Origin: Peribacillus sp. FSL P2-0133
GTDB lineage: Bacteria > Bacillota > Bacilli > Bacillales > DSM-1321
NCBI RefSeq assembly: GCF_037975445.1
Contig: NZ_CP150254.1
Span: forward strand, 3,408,001-3,472,000
DNA length: 64,000 nucleotides
Direction: 5' to 3'
A model generated the notes under the pieces. The model made no database searches, was not told the DNA's origin, and saw nothing but the letters and a program-made list of their open reading frames with translations. Positions within the stretch are counted from its first letter, which is position 1. Each line of letters begins with the position of its first letter. This document shows positions 9,701 through 18,955 of the stretch, piece by piece. Position numbers and translations under genes: made by a program.

Positions 9701-10491
9701 ATGCTAACCTCACCTTTTATATGGGGATGGGCTTCGTAATTTTCCAAAACGAAGTCCTCGAAGCTAAAATCAAAGATATTTTTTACATCTGGATTGATTT
9801 TCATGATTGGCAATGGTTTGGGATCACGGGTCAACTGCAGCTCCACTTGTTCAAGGTGGTTAGAGTAGATGTGGACATCCCCGAAAGTATGTACAAATTC
9901 GCCAACTTCCAAATCACACACCTGGGCGATCATCATCGTTAAGAGCGCATACGAAGCTATATTAAAAGGAACACCTAAAAAGACGTCCGCTGAACGTTGG
10001 TATAGCTGGCATGAAAGCTTTCCATCAGCGACATAGAATTGAAAGAAAGCATGGCAAGGCGGCAAGGCCATTTCGTCCAGTTCCCCAACATTCCAAGCAC
10101 TGACTATCAATCTTCTTGAATTTGGATTCGTTTTTATTTGTTCGATCAATTCACTGATTTGGTCGATTTGCCTTCCATCGGCCGTTCCCCATGAACGCCA
10201 TTGATGACCATAAATCGGACCTAATTCTCCATTTTCATCAGCCCATTCATTCCAAATCCGCACGCTATTTTCCTGAAGGTAGCCAACGTTTGTATCACCC
10301 TTCAAAAACCATAATAATTCATGGATAATCGCTTTTAAACTAACTTTTTTCGTTGTAAGTACAGGGAATCCATCTTTTAAATTGAATCTCATTTGATATC
10401 CAAAGGTGCTGATCGTTCCCGTTCCCGTACGATCACCTTTTTGCGTTCCATTTTCGAGTACATGCTTACATAAATCTAAATATTGCTTCAT
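9697..10491 (-). CDS. thyA: Thymidylate synthase (ThyA/ThyB type)
   Basis: Folate-dependent methylation of dUMP to dTMP. 264 residues, the length of the E. coli ThyA/B. subtilis ThyB class. RTGTGT near residue 21 binds phosphate, the catalytic cysteine is in [12 protein letters not shown] and the dUMP contacts are in [18 protein letters not shown]. First gene of the thymidylate-dihydrofolate pair. Confidence 0.96.
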   Translation of the reverse strand: MKQYLDLCKHVLENGTQKGDRTGTGTISTFGYQMRFNLKDGFPVLTTKKVSLKAIIHELLWFLKGDTNVGYLQENSVRIWNEWADENGELGPIYGHQWRSWGTADGRQIDQISELIEQIKTNPNSRRLIVSAWNVGELDEMALPPCHAFFQFYVADGKLSCQLYQRSADVFLGVPFNIASYALLTMMIAQVCDLEVGEFVHTFGDVHIYSNHLEQVELQLTRDPKPLPIMKINPDVKNIFDFSFEDFVLENYEAHPHIKGEVSI

Positions 10492-10548
10492 GATAAACCA
10501 CCTTTTCTACTTTCATTCTCCTTATTTTAACGTATTATTGCCCAATGT

Positions 10549-11259
10549 TTAATCTAATTGTTTAATAAAATTATAAGTCTCGGGCGCTTTTTGTCTAAGC
10601 AATTGATTTTGTTCATTGTTCACATAAAACATGGCAAACGTTTCTGCAAAGTATTCCTCAGGGTAATTGGAAAAATACGTAATCCCCGGAAACAGCCCAT
10701 CCACTTCCTTACCCCAAATCTTCAAATAATCCATGTCTTCACGGATTCCATCAAACACTATATTATCAATTGAATGCCCCAGCTCATGCAGCTCCAAATT
10801 AACGGAGCCATGTCCGTTGCCCTTGTCACTTGCTCCGATTTTAACCAATACCGTATGTGATCCGCCCATACCAGGCACATCATCCCAAGTTGTTTCTTTA
10901 TTCAAATAACCACGCGGAGTTTTCCCCTTTAATTTGGCCGCGGATTGATTTTCTGTTATATCACCATCAAATAGTTTGATTCTCACACCACTTTCAGCAG
11001 TTTTCACCAAAAGGGAATGAGGCAGTTTATTAATGGTTCCAGCAATTTTGAGTGCTTCCCTTTGATCGAACTCCTCTTCCGGAAATAAAAATATCCTTTG
11101 TAATTCTTTATTCCGCTTAAAAAGTTCAGCTTGTCTTAAAAGATTATCTTTGTTTAAATTGCGCCATTTTACCGATTCATCCTTCGCTAACGTATAGGAG
11201 AGCAAGGAGAGTAAAAAGACAAATAATGCAATTATGGATATCCATTTCTTCCTTTTCAC
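10549..11259 (-). CDS. Exported lethal-factor-like (ATLF/PPEP-type) zinc metallopeptidase
   Basis: An N-terminal membrane or signal segment (WISIIALFVFLLSLLSY) is followed by a domain resembling the anthrax lethal-factor catalytic domain and Pro-Pro endopeptidases. The zinc site is HELGHSID, with a downstream glutamate in PEEYFAETFAMFY, a pattern seen in this metallopeptidase clan. The start is placed at GTG 11,259, where GGGGAG lies 6 bases upstream; an ATG seven codons earlier lacks that spacing. The substrate is unknown; secretion is inferred from the leader. It stands alone between thyA and a divergent small gene. Confidence 0.75.
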   Translation of the reverse strand: MKRKKWISIIALFVFLLSLLSYTLAKDESVKWRNLNKDNLLRQAELFKRNKELQRIFLFPEEEFDQREALKIAGTINKLPHSLLVKTAESGVRIKLFDGDITENQSAAKLKGKTPRGYLNKETTWDDVPGMGGSHTVLVKIGASDKGNGHGSVNLELHELGHSIDNIVFDGIREDMDYLKIWGKEVDGLFPGITYFSNYPEEYFAETFAMFYVNNEQNQLLRQKAPETYNFIKQLD

Positions 11260-11482
11260 ACTCTTCTCCCCTTTCTTCATTTCTCATTATCGTTAAGAAA
11301 ATATAAGTAATTTAAAATCTCTAAACCTTACATACTATTATATTAGTATAACATATTGACTTAGTGTTAAAAATCTATGTTTTTTTGGTATTTTCGGTTG
11401 CACATTCATTCGGAGAAGAACAATTGATCCAGTCTTTTCATATATCAACAATATATAATCGTAAAAGGTTTAAGGTGATCGC

Positions 11483-11725
11483 ATGGAAACCAACAATAAA
11501 AAAGCCATTTTGGATGAGCACCGTGAACTTGCTGAAGAAGTCCTTGATATCTACAGTTTAAAAGTGTTCATCATTCTCGACCTTTTTCTGTTCTCCATTT
11601 TCTTTGGCATACTGCTGCATCCGCTAATGTCTTCTCTTTGGCTTAACTTTTTATTGCCTTTGCTTTTCTTCACTTCATTTACCGGCCTTCTTCAATTACT
11701 TGATATTTTCCTAAAAAAAAGCTGA
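11483..11725 (+). CDS. Small membrane protein, 80 residues
   Basis: A soluble charged N-terminus of about 27 residues, then two hydrophobic segments (about 28-47 and 51-72) and a KKS end. AAGGTGAT precedes the ATG and a strong bidirectional terminator follows directly, which supports it as a real transcript. No family recognised. Confidence 0.65.
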   Translation: METNNKKAILDEHRELAEEVLDIYSLKVFIILDLFLFSIFFGILLHPLMSSLWLNFLLPLLFFTSFTGLLQLLDIFLKKS

Positions 11726-11751
11726 CATCATTTTTGATGTCAGCTTTTTTT
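11713..11751. terminator. Bidirectional terminator between the small membrane gene and the TerC gene
   Basis: Perfect stem GCTGACATCA/TGATGTCAGC (11721-11730 with 11735-11744), T4 loop, A run on the left and T run on the right, so it serves both converging genes. Confidence 0.92.
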
Positions 11752-11759
11752 AATTGTGC

Positions 11760-12530
11760 TCAACCATGTTCCTTGAGCTTTTTACTTTTCTTCAAATGAA
11801 ATACAATCGTGGTACCGAAAATCAGCAAAATAAAGGCAAAAAAGATCGCAGACGGGATTTCGATACCTGCAACGGCCATTAGCATTTTTATAGCGATGAA
11901 TCCGATAAGGACATATGCGGCAGTTTCCAATTCAGGAACCTTATCTATCAATTTTAGAAATAACCCCGCCACTCCCCGCATCATCAAGACACCAATCATA
12001 CCGCCTGTCAAAAGGACCCAGACTTTTTCACTTACCCCGAATGCGGCCAAGACACTATCGACGGAAAATGCTATATCCATCAATTCCACTGCCGCAACCG
12101 TTCCCCATAATGTACCAAACATACGGATCAGTATGCTGTTTTTACTCATTCCCTGGATATCTTCATCGATCCCATCTTGTTTCTTTCTTTTATTCCTAAA
12201 GTATTTAAATGAGAGCCAGCCAAGGTAAGCGGCTCCAATCACCTTCACCCACCAAAGCTTAATGAGGAAAACACCGATTCCTATCGCAATGAATCTAAAA
12301 GCGTAAGCACCTAATAAACCATAAAAAAGGGCTTTTTTCCGTTGTTTTTCAGGAAGGTGCCTGACCATTACAGCTAATACCAGAGCGTTATCCGCTGATA
12401 GTAATCCTTCCATTAATACGAGCGTTCCAATCAATCCCCAGCTCACCGGGTCGGATAAAACCTCCACCCACATATGCCAGTCAAAAAATTGGGCATACGT
12501 TTGCATGATATTATTTAACAACTCTGACAT
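11760..12530 (-). CDS. TerC family integral membrane protein (YkoY/YceF type)
   Basis: 256 residues with seven to eight membrane helices. Two conserved acidic motifs of the TerC family are present: LLSADNALVLAVM in the first half and DIAFSVDSVLAAFGVS in the second. B. subtilis relatives export manganese, in part to load secreted metalloenzymes; that role here is inference. No yybP-ykoY manganese riboswitch was recognised in the 200 bases upstream. Confidence 0.85.
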   Translation of the reverse strand: MSELLNNIMQTYAQFFDWHMWVEVLSDPVSWGLIGTLVLMEGLLSADNALVLAVMVRHLPEKQRKKALFYGLLGAYAFRFIAIGIGVFLIKLWWVKVIGAAYLGWLSFKYFRNKRKKQDGIDEDIQGMSKNSILIRMFGTLWGTVAAVELMDIAFSVDSVLAAFGVSEKVWVLLTGGMIGVLMMRGVAGLFLKLIDKVPELETAAYVLIGFIAIKMLMAVAGIEIPSAIFFAFILLIFGTTIVFHLKKSKKLKEHG

Positions 12531-12635
12531 GATAAAGACTCCTCTGCTACTTTAACCGCAAAATTAGAAAACCTTTTAAAATAACATTGTTCCCCGTTAT
12601 GATAAAAACTCTACTTTTATTTAAACACAAAATAA

Positions 12636-12670
12636 ATACGTTGCATGACAACGTATCATTTGATGCTTAT
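12636..12670 (-). terminator. Probable terminator after ypjP
   Basis: Stem ATACGTTG/CAACGTAT (12636-12643 with 12649-12656) with a 5-base loop; on the minus strand it is followed by TTTATTTTGT. Moderate strength. Confidence 0.5.
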
Positions 12671-12731
12671 TAGAAAATCATTTACATTTCATCTTACTCT
12701 TACATTTAAATAAAATCAACGAAACCAACCA

Positions 12732-13349
12732 CTATGAGAGCCTTTGTTTACTCGTCCACTCTGGCGGCGTATTTTTATCCCAATATATTTTCCCGATATT
12801 ATAATGGGTGGCAAATGAATCATGATGGGTATGATAGTGAAAATCGAACCAATAGCCTTCCAGTGGAGGATTTTCCTGCCTGACATGGAATCTGATGATA
12901 TCCTTCCCGCTAATTGAATCATAAATATGAAATATCTTCTCGGCCCTGCCTGCACTCGGCTGCTCAGTGATGGTTAATTGCTGTAATTTTTCATCTGGAA
13001 ATTGTGCAGCCATTTCTGTAATGGCTTCTTCCATTTTCGGTAATATGGCCATTTTGAACTCATCGCCAATTTTAGGATTGATCTTTTCGCCAAATTTCAT
13101 AAATGCGTTTTCCTCTGCCTTATTCAGAATGTCCGATAAAAATTCTTCCCTGTTGAATTCTTCCTCACGTTCAGTTGAATTCTGCGAAGTAAGATAGGCT
13201 AATCCCTCTTCTTCCACTAATCCCTTTTTAGTATCCTTTAACGAATCGGCTTCCGCTAGCCACGCCAGATCTGAAGGAGTGACAAGACCAAACGTCAAAA
13301 CGGATACTAAAATGACGAGACTTTTCCTGAACCAAACCGCTGCTTTCAA
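12732..13349 (-). CDS. ypjP: YpjP-like conserved Bacillus protein
   Basis: 205 residues with an N-terminal hydrophobic segment (SLVILVSVLTFGLVT), an acidic helical middle and a C-terminal region ending in a histidine-rich patch (WFDFHYHTHHDSF). The family is known only as the conserved Bacillus protein YpjP, encoded near thyB in B. subtilis, as here. The start is TTG at 13,349 with AAGGAGGGGGAG upstream. Function unknown; the leader suggests export or anchoring. Confidence 0.82.
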   Translation of the reverse strand: MKAAVWFRKSLVILVSVLTFGLVTPSDLAWLAEADSLKDTKKGLVEEEGLAYLTSQNSTEREEEFNREEFLSDILNKAEENAFMKFGEKINPKIGDEFKMAILPKMEEAITEMAAQFPDEKLQQLTITEQPSAGRAEKIFHIYDSISGKDIIRFHVRQENPPLEGYWFDFHYHTHHDSFATHYNIGKIYWDKNTPPEWTSKQRLS

Positions 13350-13587
13350 CTCACACTCCCCCTCCTTTTTTGTATTGTCTTTATATTTAGTATACTTTTA
13401 TTTTTTGGTAATTACGAATATATAGTTACCCATGTTTTGAAAATCAAAAAAAAGGATATATACCTATATAAACTTTATAAACCAGAACTTTTTTATTAAA
13501 TATCAACAATTTTACATTTTAATGAAGGATTTTGACGATTATTGGAGAAATTAATTAGATTCAAGTCTTTTTAAGGAGGGGTCTTAT

Positions 13588-13662
13588 ATGGCTTCGACTG
13601 CCATGGTGGCTTTATGTCTTGTAACATTAGCATTTTTCGTATATTTATCATTTGCTGATTAA
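13588..13662 (+). CDS. 24-residue hydrophobic peptide
   Basis: A very short gene with a near-perfect ribosome site (AAGGAGGGG) 7 bases before ATG and an intrinsic terminator 28 bases after the stop. The peptide is one membrane span (AMVALCLVTLAFFVYLSF) with a short N-terminus and a final Asp. Such peptides can be small subunits of respiratory or transport complexes, but no family is recognised. Confidence 0.7.
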   Translation: MASTAMVALCLVTLAFFVYLSFAD

Positions 13663-13689
13663 GAATAAATGAATACCTACGAAAAATCT

Positions 13690-13725
13690 CCTTGTCATTT
13701 TTCTACAATGACAAGGTTTTCTTTT
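13690..13725 (+). terminator. Terminator after the 24-residue peptide gene
   Basis: Stem CCTTGTCATT/AATGACAAGG (13690-13699 with 13707-13716) followed by TTTTCTTTT. Its place argues that the long frame opening at 13,669 is not the true start of the next gene. Confidence 0.85.
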
Positions 13726-13785
13726 CACTCAAACATAAGCCTAACCTTTTGGCAGATAAAAGGACTGAATAATGGGGGAATCATT

Positions 13786-15474
13786 TTGGAAAACAACAAT
13801 GAAATCATTAAAGATAAGGATTACAAAAGGGAAACAGATAAAGGGAACGCCGGAATGGTCGTTACAGCTCATCCCGTAGCCACTTCCATTGGGGAAAAAA
13901 TATTACGTGAAGGTGGAAATGCTGTCGATGCGGCGGTTGCCATCCAATTTGCCCTAAATATTGTGGAACCCATGATGACTGGTATTGGAGGAAGTGGTTT
14001 CCTTATGGTATATAACGCAAAAGATAAGGAAACGAAAATATACGATGGCCATGTAAGGGCACCTAAAGCCGCTCATCGAGACATGTTTCTTGATGATAAA
14101 GGGGAGGTCATCCCATTTAAAGAAAGATCAATCAAAGCTACAGCGGTTGGCATCCCCGGAATACTGAAAGCTATGGATGAAGCACTCAACGAACATGGAA
14201 GCAAGCCATTAGCGGACCTCATCGGGCCATCCATTGAATTTGCAGAAAAAGGAGTTCCCGTCAATTGGGTTCTTTGCGATGCTCTTAAAAATTTTGAATA
14301 TCGATTGGGTGATGAAGCGCGTAAGTTCTTCATGCCAAATGGAAAAGCGTATCAAGATGGCGATCTGCTCATAAAAGAAAAACTGGCGAATACCTATCGG
14401 ATATTACAACGTGAAGGAATTTCCGCTTTTTATGAAGGTGAAATCGGAGAGGGCATCATTTCCTGCATACAGGAACTTGGAGGGTTCATGGAGCTTTCTG
14501 ATTTAAAGGAATATAAAGCTACAATCGATGTACCCATGTATGGGACTTATAAGGATTATCTAATTGCATCATCAAATGCACCAAGCGCTGGTGGATTCAC
14601 GGTCATCCAAATCCTGAAAATATTAGAGAGCTTCCATATAGAACAATATGATGTCCGTTCTTGGGAAAAATATTATTTAATAGCAGAAGCGATGCGACTG
14701 GCATTTACAGATAAAAAGGCATTTCTCGCTGATCCTGAATTTGCCGAATTGCCATTGGCGGGTCTCATGCATGATGAGTATATAGCTAAACGCCGCTCAT
14801 TCATTAATTTCAAAACAAGAAATAATGCCATTGACTTCGGAAACCCTTGGATTTATGATTCCGTGAAACAAAGGGATTTCATTCCGCAGCCTAATGAAGA
14901 AGATATCAGTGAAACGACACACTTCACTGTCCGTGACAGATGGGGTAATATCGCAGCATGCACTTCTACAGTGGAACATCCATTCGGATCAGGGATCATG
15001 GTTTCCGATTATGGTTTCATGCTGAATAACGAACTGACTGATTTCGATTCCATTCCAGGCGGTATGAATGAAGTACAGCCCAATAAACGCCCCGTCAGCT
15101 GTAAAAGCCCGACCATCATCTTTAAAGACGGCGAGCCGATCTTGACGTTAGGTTCACCTGGAGGACCGACCATCATCAGTTCAGTCGTACAAACGATCAT
15201 TAATGTACTCGATTTAAAAATGGATTTGAAAGCAGCCATCGAGGAACCTAGAATTTTCACTCCAATGGGCCCTCATATTGAATGGGAGCCTGGAATGGAT
15301 ATGACTAGCAAAGGCCACTTGGAAGCGATGGGCTTCGCCTTTAATGAAGTTCCCCACTCTATAGGGAATGTCCAAGCGATTCAAATCAACCCTGATGGCT
15401 CGAACTATGGTGCTGCCGATTCAAGCCGAGAAGGCTGTGCCATGGGTCTGGACGAAACAGATTATAAATCGTGA
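13786..15474 (+). CDS. Gamma-glutamyltransferase family protein (YwrD-like)
   Basis: An N-terminal nucleophile hydrolase of about 562 residues. The precursor part starts with GMVVTAHPVATSIGEKILREGGNA-type text, and the autoprocessing Thr is in SETTHFTVRDRWGN; the small subunit carries the LTLGSPGGPTI glycine loop. The mature enzyme would transfer or hydrolyse gamma-glutamyl groups of glutathione-like substrates. No signal peptide is seen, so it may be cytoplasmic like YwrD. The TTG at 13,786 with GGGGGA upstream is chosen as start because a terminator occupies the earlier in-frame sequence. Its end overlaps the converging ypiP gene by 13 bases. Confidence 0.88.
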   Translation: MENNNEIIKDKDYKRETDKGNAGMVVTAHPVATSIGEKILREGGNAVDAAVAIQFALNIVEPMMTGIGGSGFLMVYNAKDKETKIYDGHVRAPKAAHRDMFLDDKGEVIPFKERSIKATAVGIPGILKAMDEALNEHGSKPLADLIGPSIEFAEKGVPVNWVLCDALKNFEYRLGDEARKFFMPNGKAYQDGDLLIKEKLANTYRILQREGISAFYEGEIGEGIISCIQELGGFMELSDLKEYKATIDVPMYGTYKDYLIASSNAPSAGGFTVIQILKILESFHIEQYDVRSWEKYYLIAEAMRLAFTDKKAFLADPEFAELPLAGLMHDEYIAKRRSFINFKTRNNAIDFGNPWIYDSVKQRDFIPQPNEEDISETTHFTVRDRWGNIAACTSTVEHPFGSGIMVSDYGFMLNNELTDFDSIPGGMNEVQPNKRPVSCKSPTIIFKDGEPILTLGSPGGPTIISSVVQTIINVLDLKMDLKAAIEEPRIFTPMGPHIEWEPGMDMTSKGHLEAMGFAFNEVPHSIGNVQAIQINPDGSNYGAADSSREGCAMGLDETDYKS

Positions 15475-16253
15475 TCACTGGATTGAATGAAGCCAAAATG
15501 GAATTTGGATGTTTTTCTCTTTATTATCTCAAATCCAAATTCCTCAAAGCGGGAGCTGCGAAAATGGTCTTTCAACACGACTCTCTTGCGTGCAACCCGC
15601 TTGGCTTCATTCATTATTTCCACAGATAAATCCTTACCTACCGCAAAATGAGTCAGTCCCCTGATTCCATTCGATTCCTGAATCGTTTCTTCAAACATGG
15701 GATCGAAATATACGACATCAAAATGATTATCCGGCAATGCTTTCAAAATTTCGTAATGATCACCGTACATGACCTCAACTCTTCGCATCGCAGAAATCAT
15801 CTTTTCTTCTGCATCCTCCCATGTCTTCATCCCATGGTCCACAAGCAATGCCAAATATTGATTTCCTTCCAATGCGACAACCTGTCCATATTCGCCCACT
15901 GCGAAACTTGCGACTATCGCATCCGAGCCCAAACCCATGGTACAATCAAGCACAGCGGTCCCTTCATTTATATCTCCGGCAATGAGAAATGGGTCACTCT
16001 CTCCGCGAATTATTCTTTTTATACGGATCATCGCTAGGTTCGGGTGAAAAAAGAATGGTTCTTTTTCCTGGTATCGATATAACTCCATCCGCTTTTTACC
16101 AAAAACAAGGCAATCATCTTCATTCTGTTCAGCTTGGATATCTCTGACCGATCTTTTTCTTCTGGCTATAAAGGGTATTTGTAATTCTTCAGCTAAACTT
16201 TTAGCTAATATCATCGTTTCTTTACCGGCTCTTCCTACTGTTGTGACAAACAT
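15462..16253 (-). CDS. ypiP: YpiP, class I SAM-dependent methyltransferase
   Basis: 263 residues with an RsmJ-like Rossmann methyltransferase core: motif I AVLDCTMGLGSDAIVAS, an acidic residue in VVALEGN, and DVVYFDPMFEE as the catalytic-loop motif. It has an extra N-terminal domain (MFVTTVGRAGKETM). RsmJ methylates 16S rRNA G1516; whether YpiP does so is inferred. It converges on and overlaps the gamma-glutamyltransferase gene. Confidence 0.85.
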   Translation of the reverse strand: MFVTTVGRAGKETMILAKSLAEELQIPFIARRKRSVRDIQAEQNEDDCLVFGKKRMELYRYQEKEPFFFHPNLAMIRIKRIIRGESDPFLIAGDINEGTAVLDCTMGLGSDAIVASFAVGEYGQVVALEGNQYLALLVDHGMKTWEDAEEKMISAMRRVEVMYGDHYEILKALPDNHFDVVYFDPMFEETIQESNGIRGLTHFAVGKDLSVEIMNEAKRVARKRVVLKDHFRSSRFEEFGFEIIKRKTSKFHFGFIQSSDHDL

Positions 16254-16283
16254 GTACCCTACCCCTTCATACTCTCTAAAATT

Positions 16284-16313
16284 CGAAAAGAATGCCCTGT
16301 TTCCAGGGCATTC
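16284..16313 (-). terminator. Terminator after brxA
   Basis: Perfect stem GAATGCCCTG/CAGGGCATTC (16290-16299 with 16304-16313), 4-base loop and a TTTT tail on the minus strand. Confidence 0.85.
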
Positions 16314-16320
16314 CGCTTCA

Positions 16321-16758
16321 TCACTTATTTACTTGACTGAACGCTGCCAATAAATTTTCCATGATAGCTTCCATTGGCTGTCCTTCTATATCATGGCGTG
16401 GAATGAAATGTACAACATCTTTTCCCTTTAAAAGAGCCATGGATGGTGAAGAAGGTTCTATTCCATCGAAATATTCCCGCATTTTAGCTGTCGCGTCCTT
16501 ATCTTGGCCGGCAAATACAGTTACCAAATGATCTGGCTTATTGTCTGATTGAAGTACGGCTTGAGTAGCAGCTGGACGGGCTAACCCGGCAGCACAGCCA
16601 CAAACTGAATTCACGACCACAAGTGTCGTACCTTCTACCGATTCCATAAAGCTTTCAACCGCTTCAGGGGATTCCAACTCATCAAAACCTGCTTGCACCA
16701 GTTCCGCGCGCATTGGTTTCACCATTTGTTTCATATATTCATCATATGCCATCGACAT
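16321..16758 (-). CDS. brxA: Bacilliredoxin BrxA (YphP)
   Basis: 145 residues of the DUF1094/bacilliredoxin family, which removes bacillithiol from oxidised proteins. The CGC active site is in VNSVCGCAAGLARPA. In B. subtilis yphP (brxA) lies beside ilvD, as here. The start at 16,758 is set by AAGGAGG 8 bases upstream; an in-frame ATG ten codons earlier would overlap the ribosome site. Confidence 0.93.
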   Translation of the reverse strand: MSMAYDEYMKQMVKPMRAELVQAGFDELESPEAVESFMESVEGTTLVVVNSVCGCAAGLARPAATQAVLQSDNKPDHLVTVFAGQDKDATAKMREYFDGIEPSSPSMALLKGKDVVHFIPRHDIEGQPMEAIMENLLAAFSQVNK

Positions 16759-16865
16759 AAAAAAACCTCCTTGGTTACAATTCTTCAATTAGTATAATCA
16801 TACTATATTCTTGAGCGCATATGCAAAAATGACGCTTAAAGCTTTGTAAAATTTCATTGTTCTTC

Positions 16866-16914
16866 ACAAAAAAACATGGTGACAGAATCCACTTTCATTC
16901 TGCCCCCATGTTTT
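16866..16914 (-). terminator. Terminator after ilvD
   Basis: Long stem with a small bulge (ACATGG..GCAGAAT against ATTCTG..CCATGT) followed on the minus strand by seven T. Confidence 0.8.
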
Positions 16915-16928
16915 AATCTTCCTTTTAA

Positions 16929-18614
16929 CTAAACTTTCATCACGCCGCCTGAGCTGGCATTCGTCACAAGTTTGGAATAACGTGCTAAATAGCCTGTCCT
17001 GACTTTTGACTCGAAGCCTTTCCAATTGGCTTTGCGTTTTTCGAATTCTTCATCGGAAATTTCCAATTCGATTTTACGATTATTCAAATCCAATTCGATG
17101 ATATCTCCATCTTCAACAAAGGCAATCGGGCCTCCCTCAGCTGCTTCAGGGGATATATGACCAATGCTGATACCTCGAGATGCGCCTGAAAAGCGGCCAT
17201 CAGTGATCAAACCGACTTTAGCTCCAAGTCCCCTCCCGACGATTTGGGAAGTGGGTGCCAACATTTCCGGCATACCCGGCCCTCCTTTAGGTCCTTCGTA
17301 ACGAATGACCACTACATTCCCCTCTTTTACTTTTCCAGTAATGATTCCTGAAAGTGCATCTTCCTGGGAATCGAAACAAATGGCAGGACCCCTGTGGTAG
17401 CCACCAACTGACTCGTCAACCGCCCCTACTTTTACGATGGAGCCTTGAGGAGCAAGGTTACCAAATAATACCGCAAGCCCACCACGCTCAGAATGCGGAT
17501 TATCTAACGGATGGATAACATCCTTGTCCAATATTTCACAACCGGCAACATTTTCGCGGAGCGTTTTACCTGAGACAGAAAGGCAGTCCCCATTAAAGGC
17601 ACCTGGTTTTTTAAGTAACTCATTAATGACGGCACTTACACCACCGGCATTATGTACATCTTCAATATGATAATCGGATGCCGGTGCGATTTTCGCTAGA
17701 TGCGGTACTCGGTTAGCTATTTCATTTATGCGTTCCATTGGATATTCAAAACCTGCTTCATGTGCCAATGCAAGTGTATGAAGAACGGTGTTGGTCGAAC
17801 CGCCCATCGCCATATCCAATGCAAATGCATTATCAATTGCATCAATCGTTACGATATCACGAGGCTTGATATCCTGTTTGATTATCTCCATCAACTGTTT
17901 AGCGGATTTCTTAACGAATTCCTTACGTTCTTCGGCTACCGCCAAAATCGTTCCATTTCCCGGAAGCGCAAGTCCTAAGCCTTCTGCCAGGCAGTTCATG
18001 GAGTTTGCCGTGAACATTCCTGAACAAGAACCGCAAGTAGGGCAGGCAACTTGCTCGATTTCCTGCAAATCTTCTTCATTGATATTACCTGCTTGATAAG
18101 CGCCCACACCTTCAAAAACGGATGTTAATGAAAGGGACTTACCGTTTTTGTCTTTACCTGCTTTCATGGGTCCGCCACTTACGAATATTGTTGGAATATT
18201 GACACGAAGTGCTGCCATCATCATTCCCGGCGTTATCTTGTCACAGTTTGGAATGCAAACCATACCGTCAAACCAATGTGCTGATACAACAGTTTCCACG
18301 GAATCCGCGATGATTTCACGACTTGGCAAAGAATAGCGCATACCAATATGACCCATTGCAATTCCATCGTCTACCCCAATCGTATTAAATTCGAAAGGAA
18401 CACCGCCAGCTTCGCGAATCGCTTCCTTCACTATTTTTCCGAATTCCTGAAGGTGGACATGACCTGGAACGATATCGATGTAAGAATTACAAACCGCGAT
18501 GAACGGTTTACCGAAATCTTCTTCTTTAACCCCTGCTGCCCGCAACAGACTTCTATGTGGAGCTCGATCGACCCCTTTTGTAATCATGTCACTTCTCATA
18601 TTTGATGTAGACAT
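16929..18614 (-). CDS. ilvD: Dihydroxy-acid dehydratase
   Basis: Fe-S dehydratase of valine/isoleucine/leucine synthesis, 561 residues from the preferred ATG at 18,614 (GGGGGT 7 bases upstream). Cysteines expected to hold the cluster are in [10 protein letters not shown] and [14 protein letters not shown]; the C-terminal [14 protein letters not shown] motif is intact. Single gene, closed by its own terminator. Confidence 0.96.
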   Translation of the reverse strand: MSTSNMRSDMITKGVDRAPHRSLLRAAGVKEEDFGKPFIAVCNSYIDIVPGHVHLQEFGKIVKEAIREAGGVPFEFNTIGVDDGIAMGHIGMRYSLPSREIIADSVETVVSAHWFDGMVCIPNCDKITPGMMMAALRVNIPTIFVSGGPMKAGKDKNGKSLSLTSVFEGVGAYQAGNINEEDLQEIEQVACPTCGSCSGMFTANSMNCLAEGLGLALPGNGTILAVAEERKEFVKKSAKQLMEIIKQDIKPRDIVTIDAIDNAFALDMAMGGSTNTVLHTLALAHEAGFEYPMERINEIANRVPHLAKIAPASDYHIEDVHNAGGVSAVINELLKKPGAFNGDCLSVSGKTLRENVAGCEILDKDVIHPLDNPHSERGGLAVLFGNLAPQGSIVKVGAVDESVGGYHRGPAICFDSQEDALSGIITGKVKEGNVVVIRYEGPKGGPGMPEMLAPTSQIVGRGLGAKVGLITDGRFSGASRGISIGHISPEAAEGGPIAFVEDGDIIELDLNNRKIELEISDEEFEKRKANWKGFESKVRTGYLARYSKLVTNASSGGVMKV

Positions 18615-18955
18615 TTGTTGTACCCCCAATTTCCACTAAATGTTTAATGATTCAATATAATATAATTTTTAGTATACTCTAAAAATTCTAACATATTTAC
18701 ATACAAATGCAACCATTCAACACAAAATATCTACAAAAATCATTTTACTAAAATAATAGAGATCAAATTTATATCATAAAAACTTCTGTATATCGAAAAA
18801 TTAGCCATTTTGAATGTTTTGGATTCCGACCTAGGGGAACGAATGTCAAATGACTTGAAGATCCGCTTCAATAATAAAAAGGCATTCGGATTAAATCATC
18901 CGCATGCCTTTTGCCTGTAACCATTTAGATTCCATTAAGTTATTCCCATCAAATC
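18615..18955. other. Gap upstream of ilvD
   Basis: 340 AT-rich bases holding the ilvD promoter region and the terminator of ypgR at 18,875-18,913. No T-box or riboswitch structure was recognised. Confidence 0.5.
18875..18913 (-). terminator. Terminator after ypgR
   Basis: Stem AAGGCATGCGGAT/ATCCGAATGCCTT on the minus strand with one mismatch and a T tail. Confidence 0.8.

Noticed and set aside
13669-13785. N-terminal extension of the gamma-glutamyltransferase frame
   Set aside because: It overlaps an intrinsic terminator and lacks a ribosome site; the TTG at 13,786 fits better.
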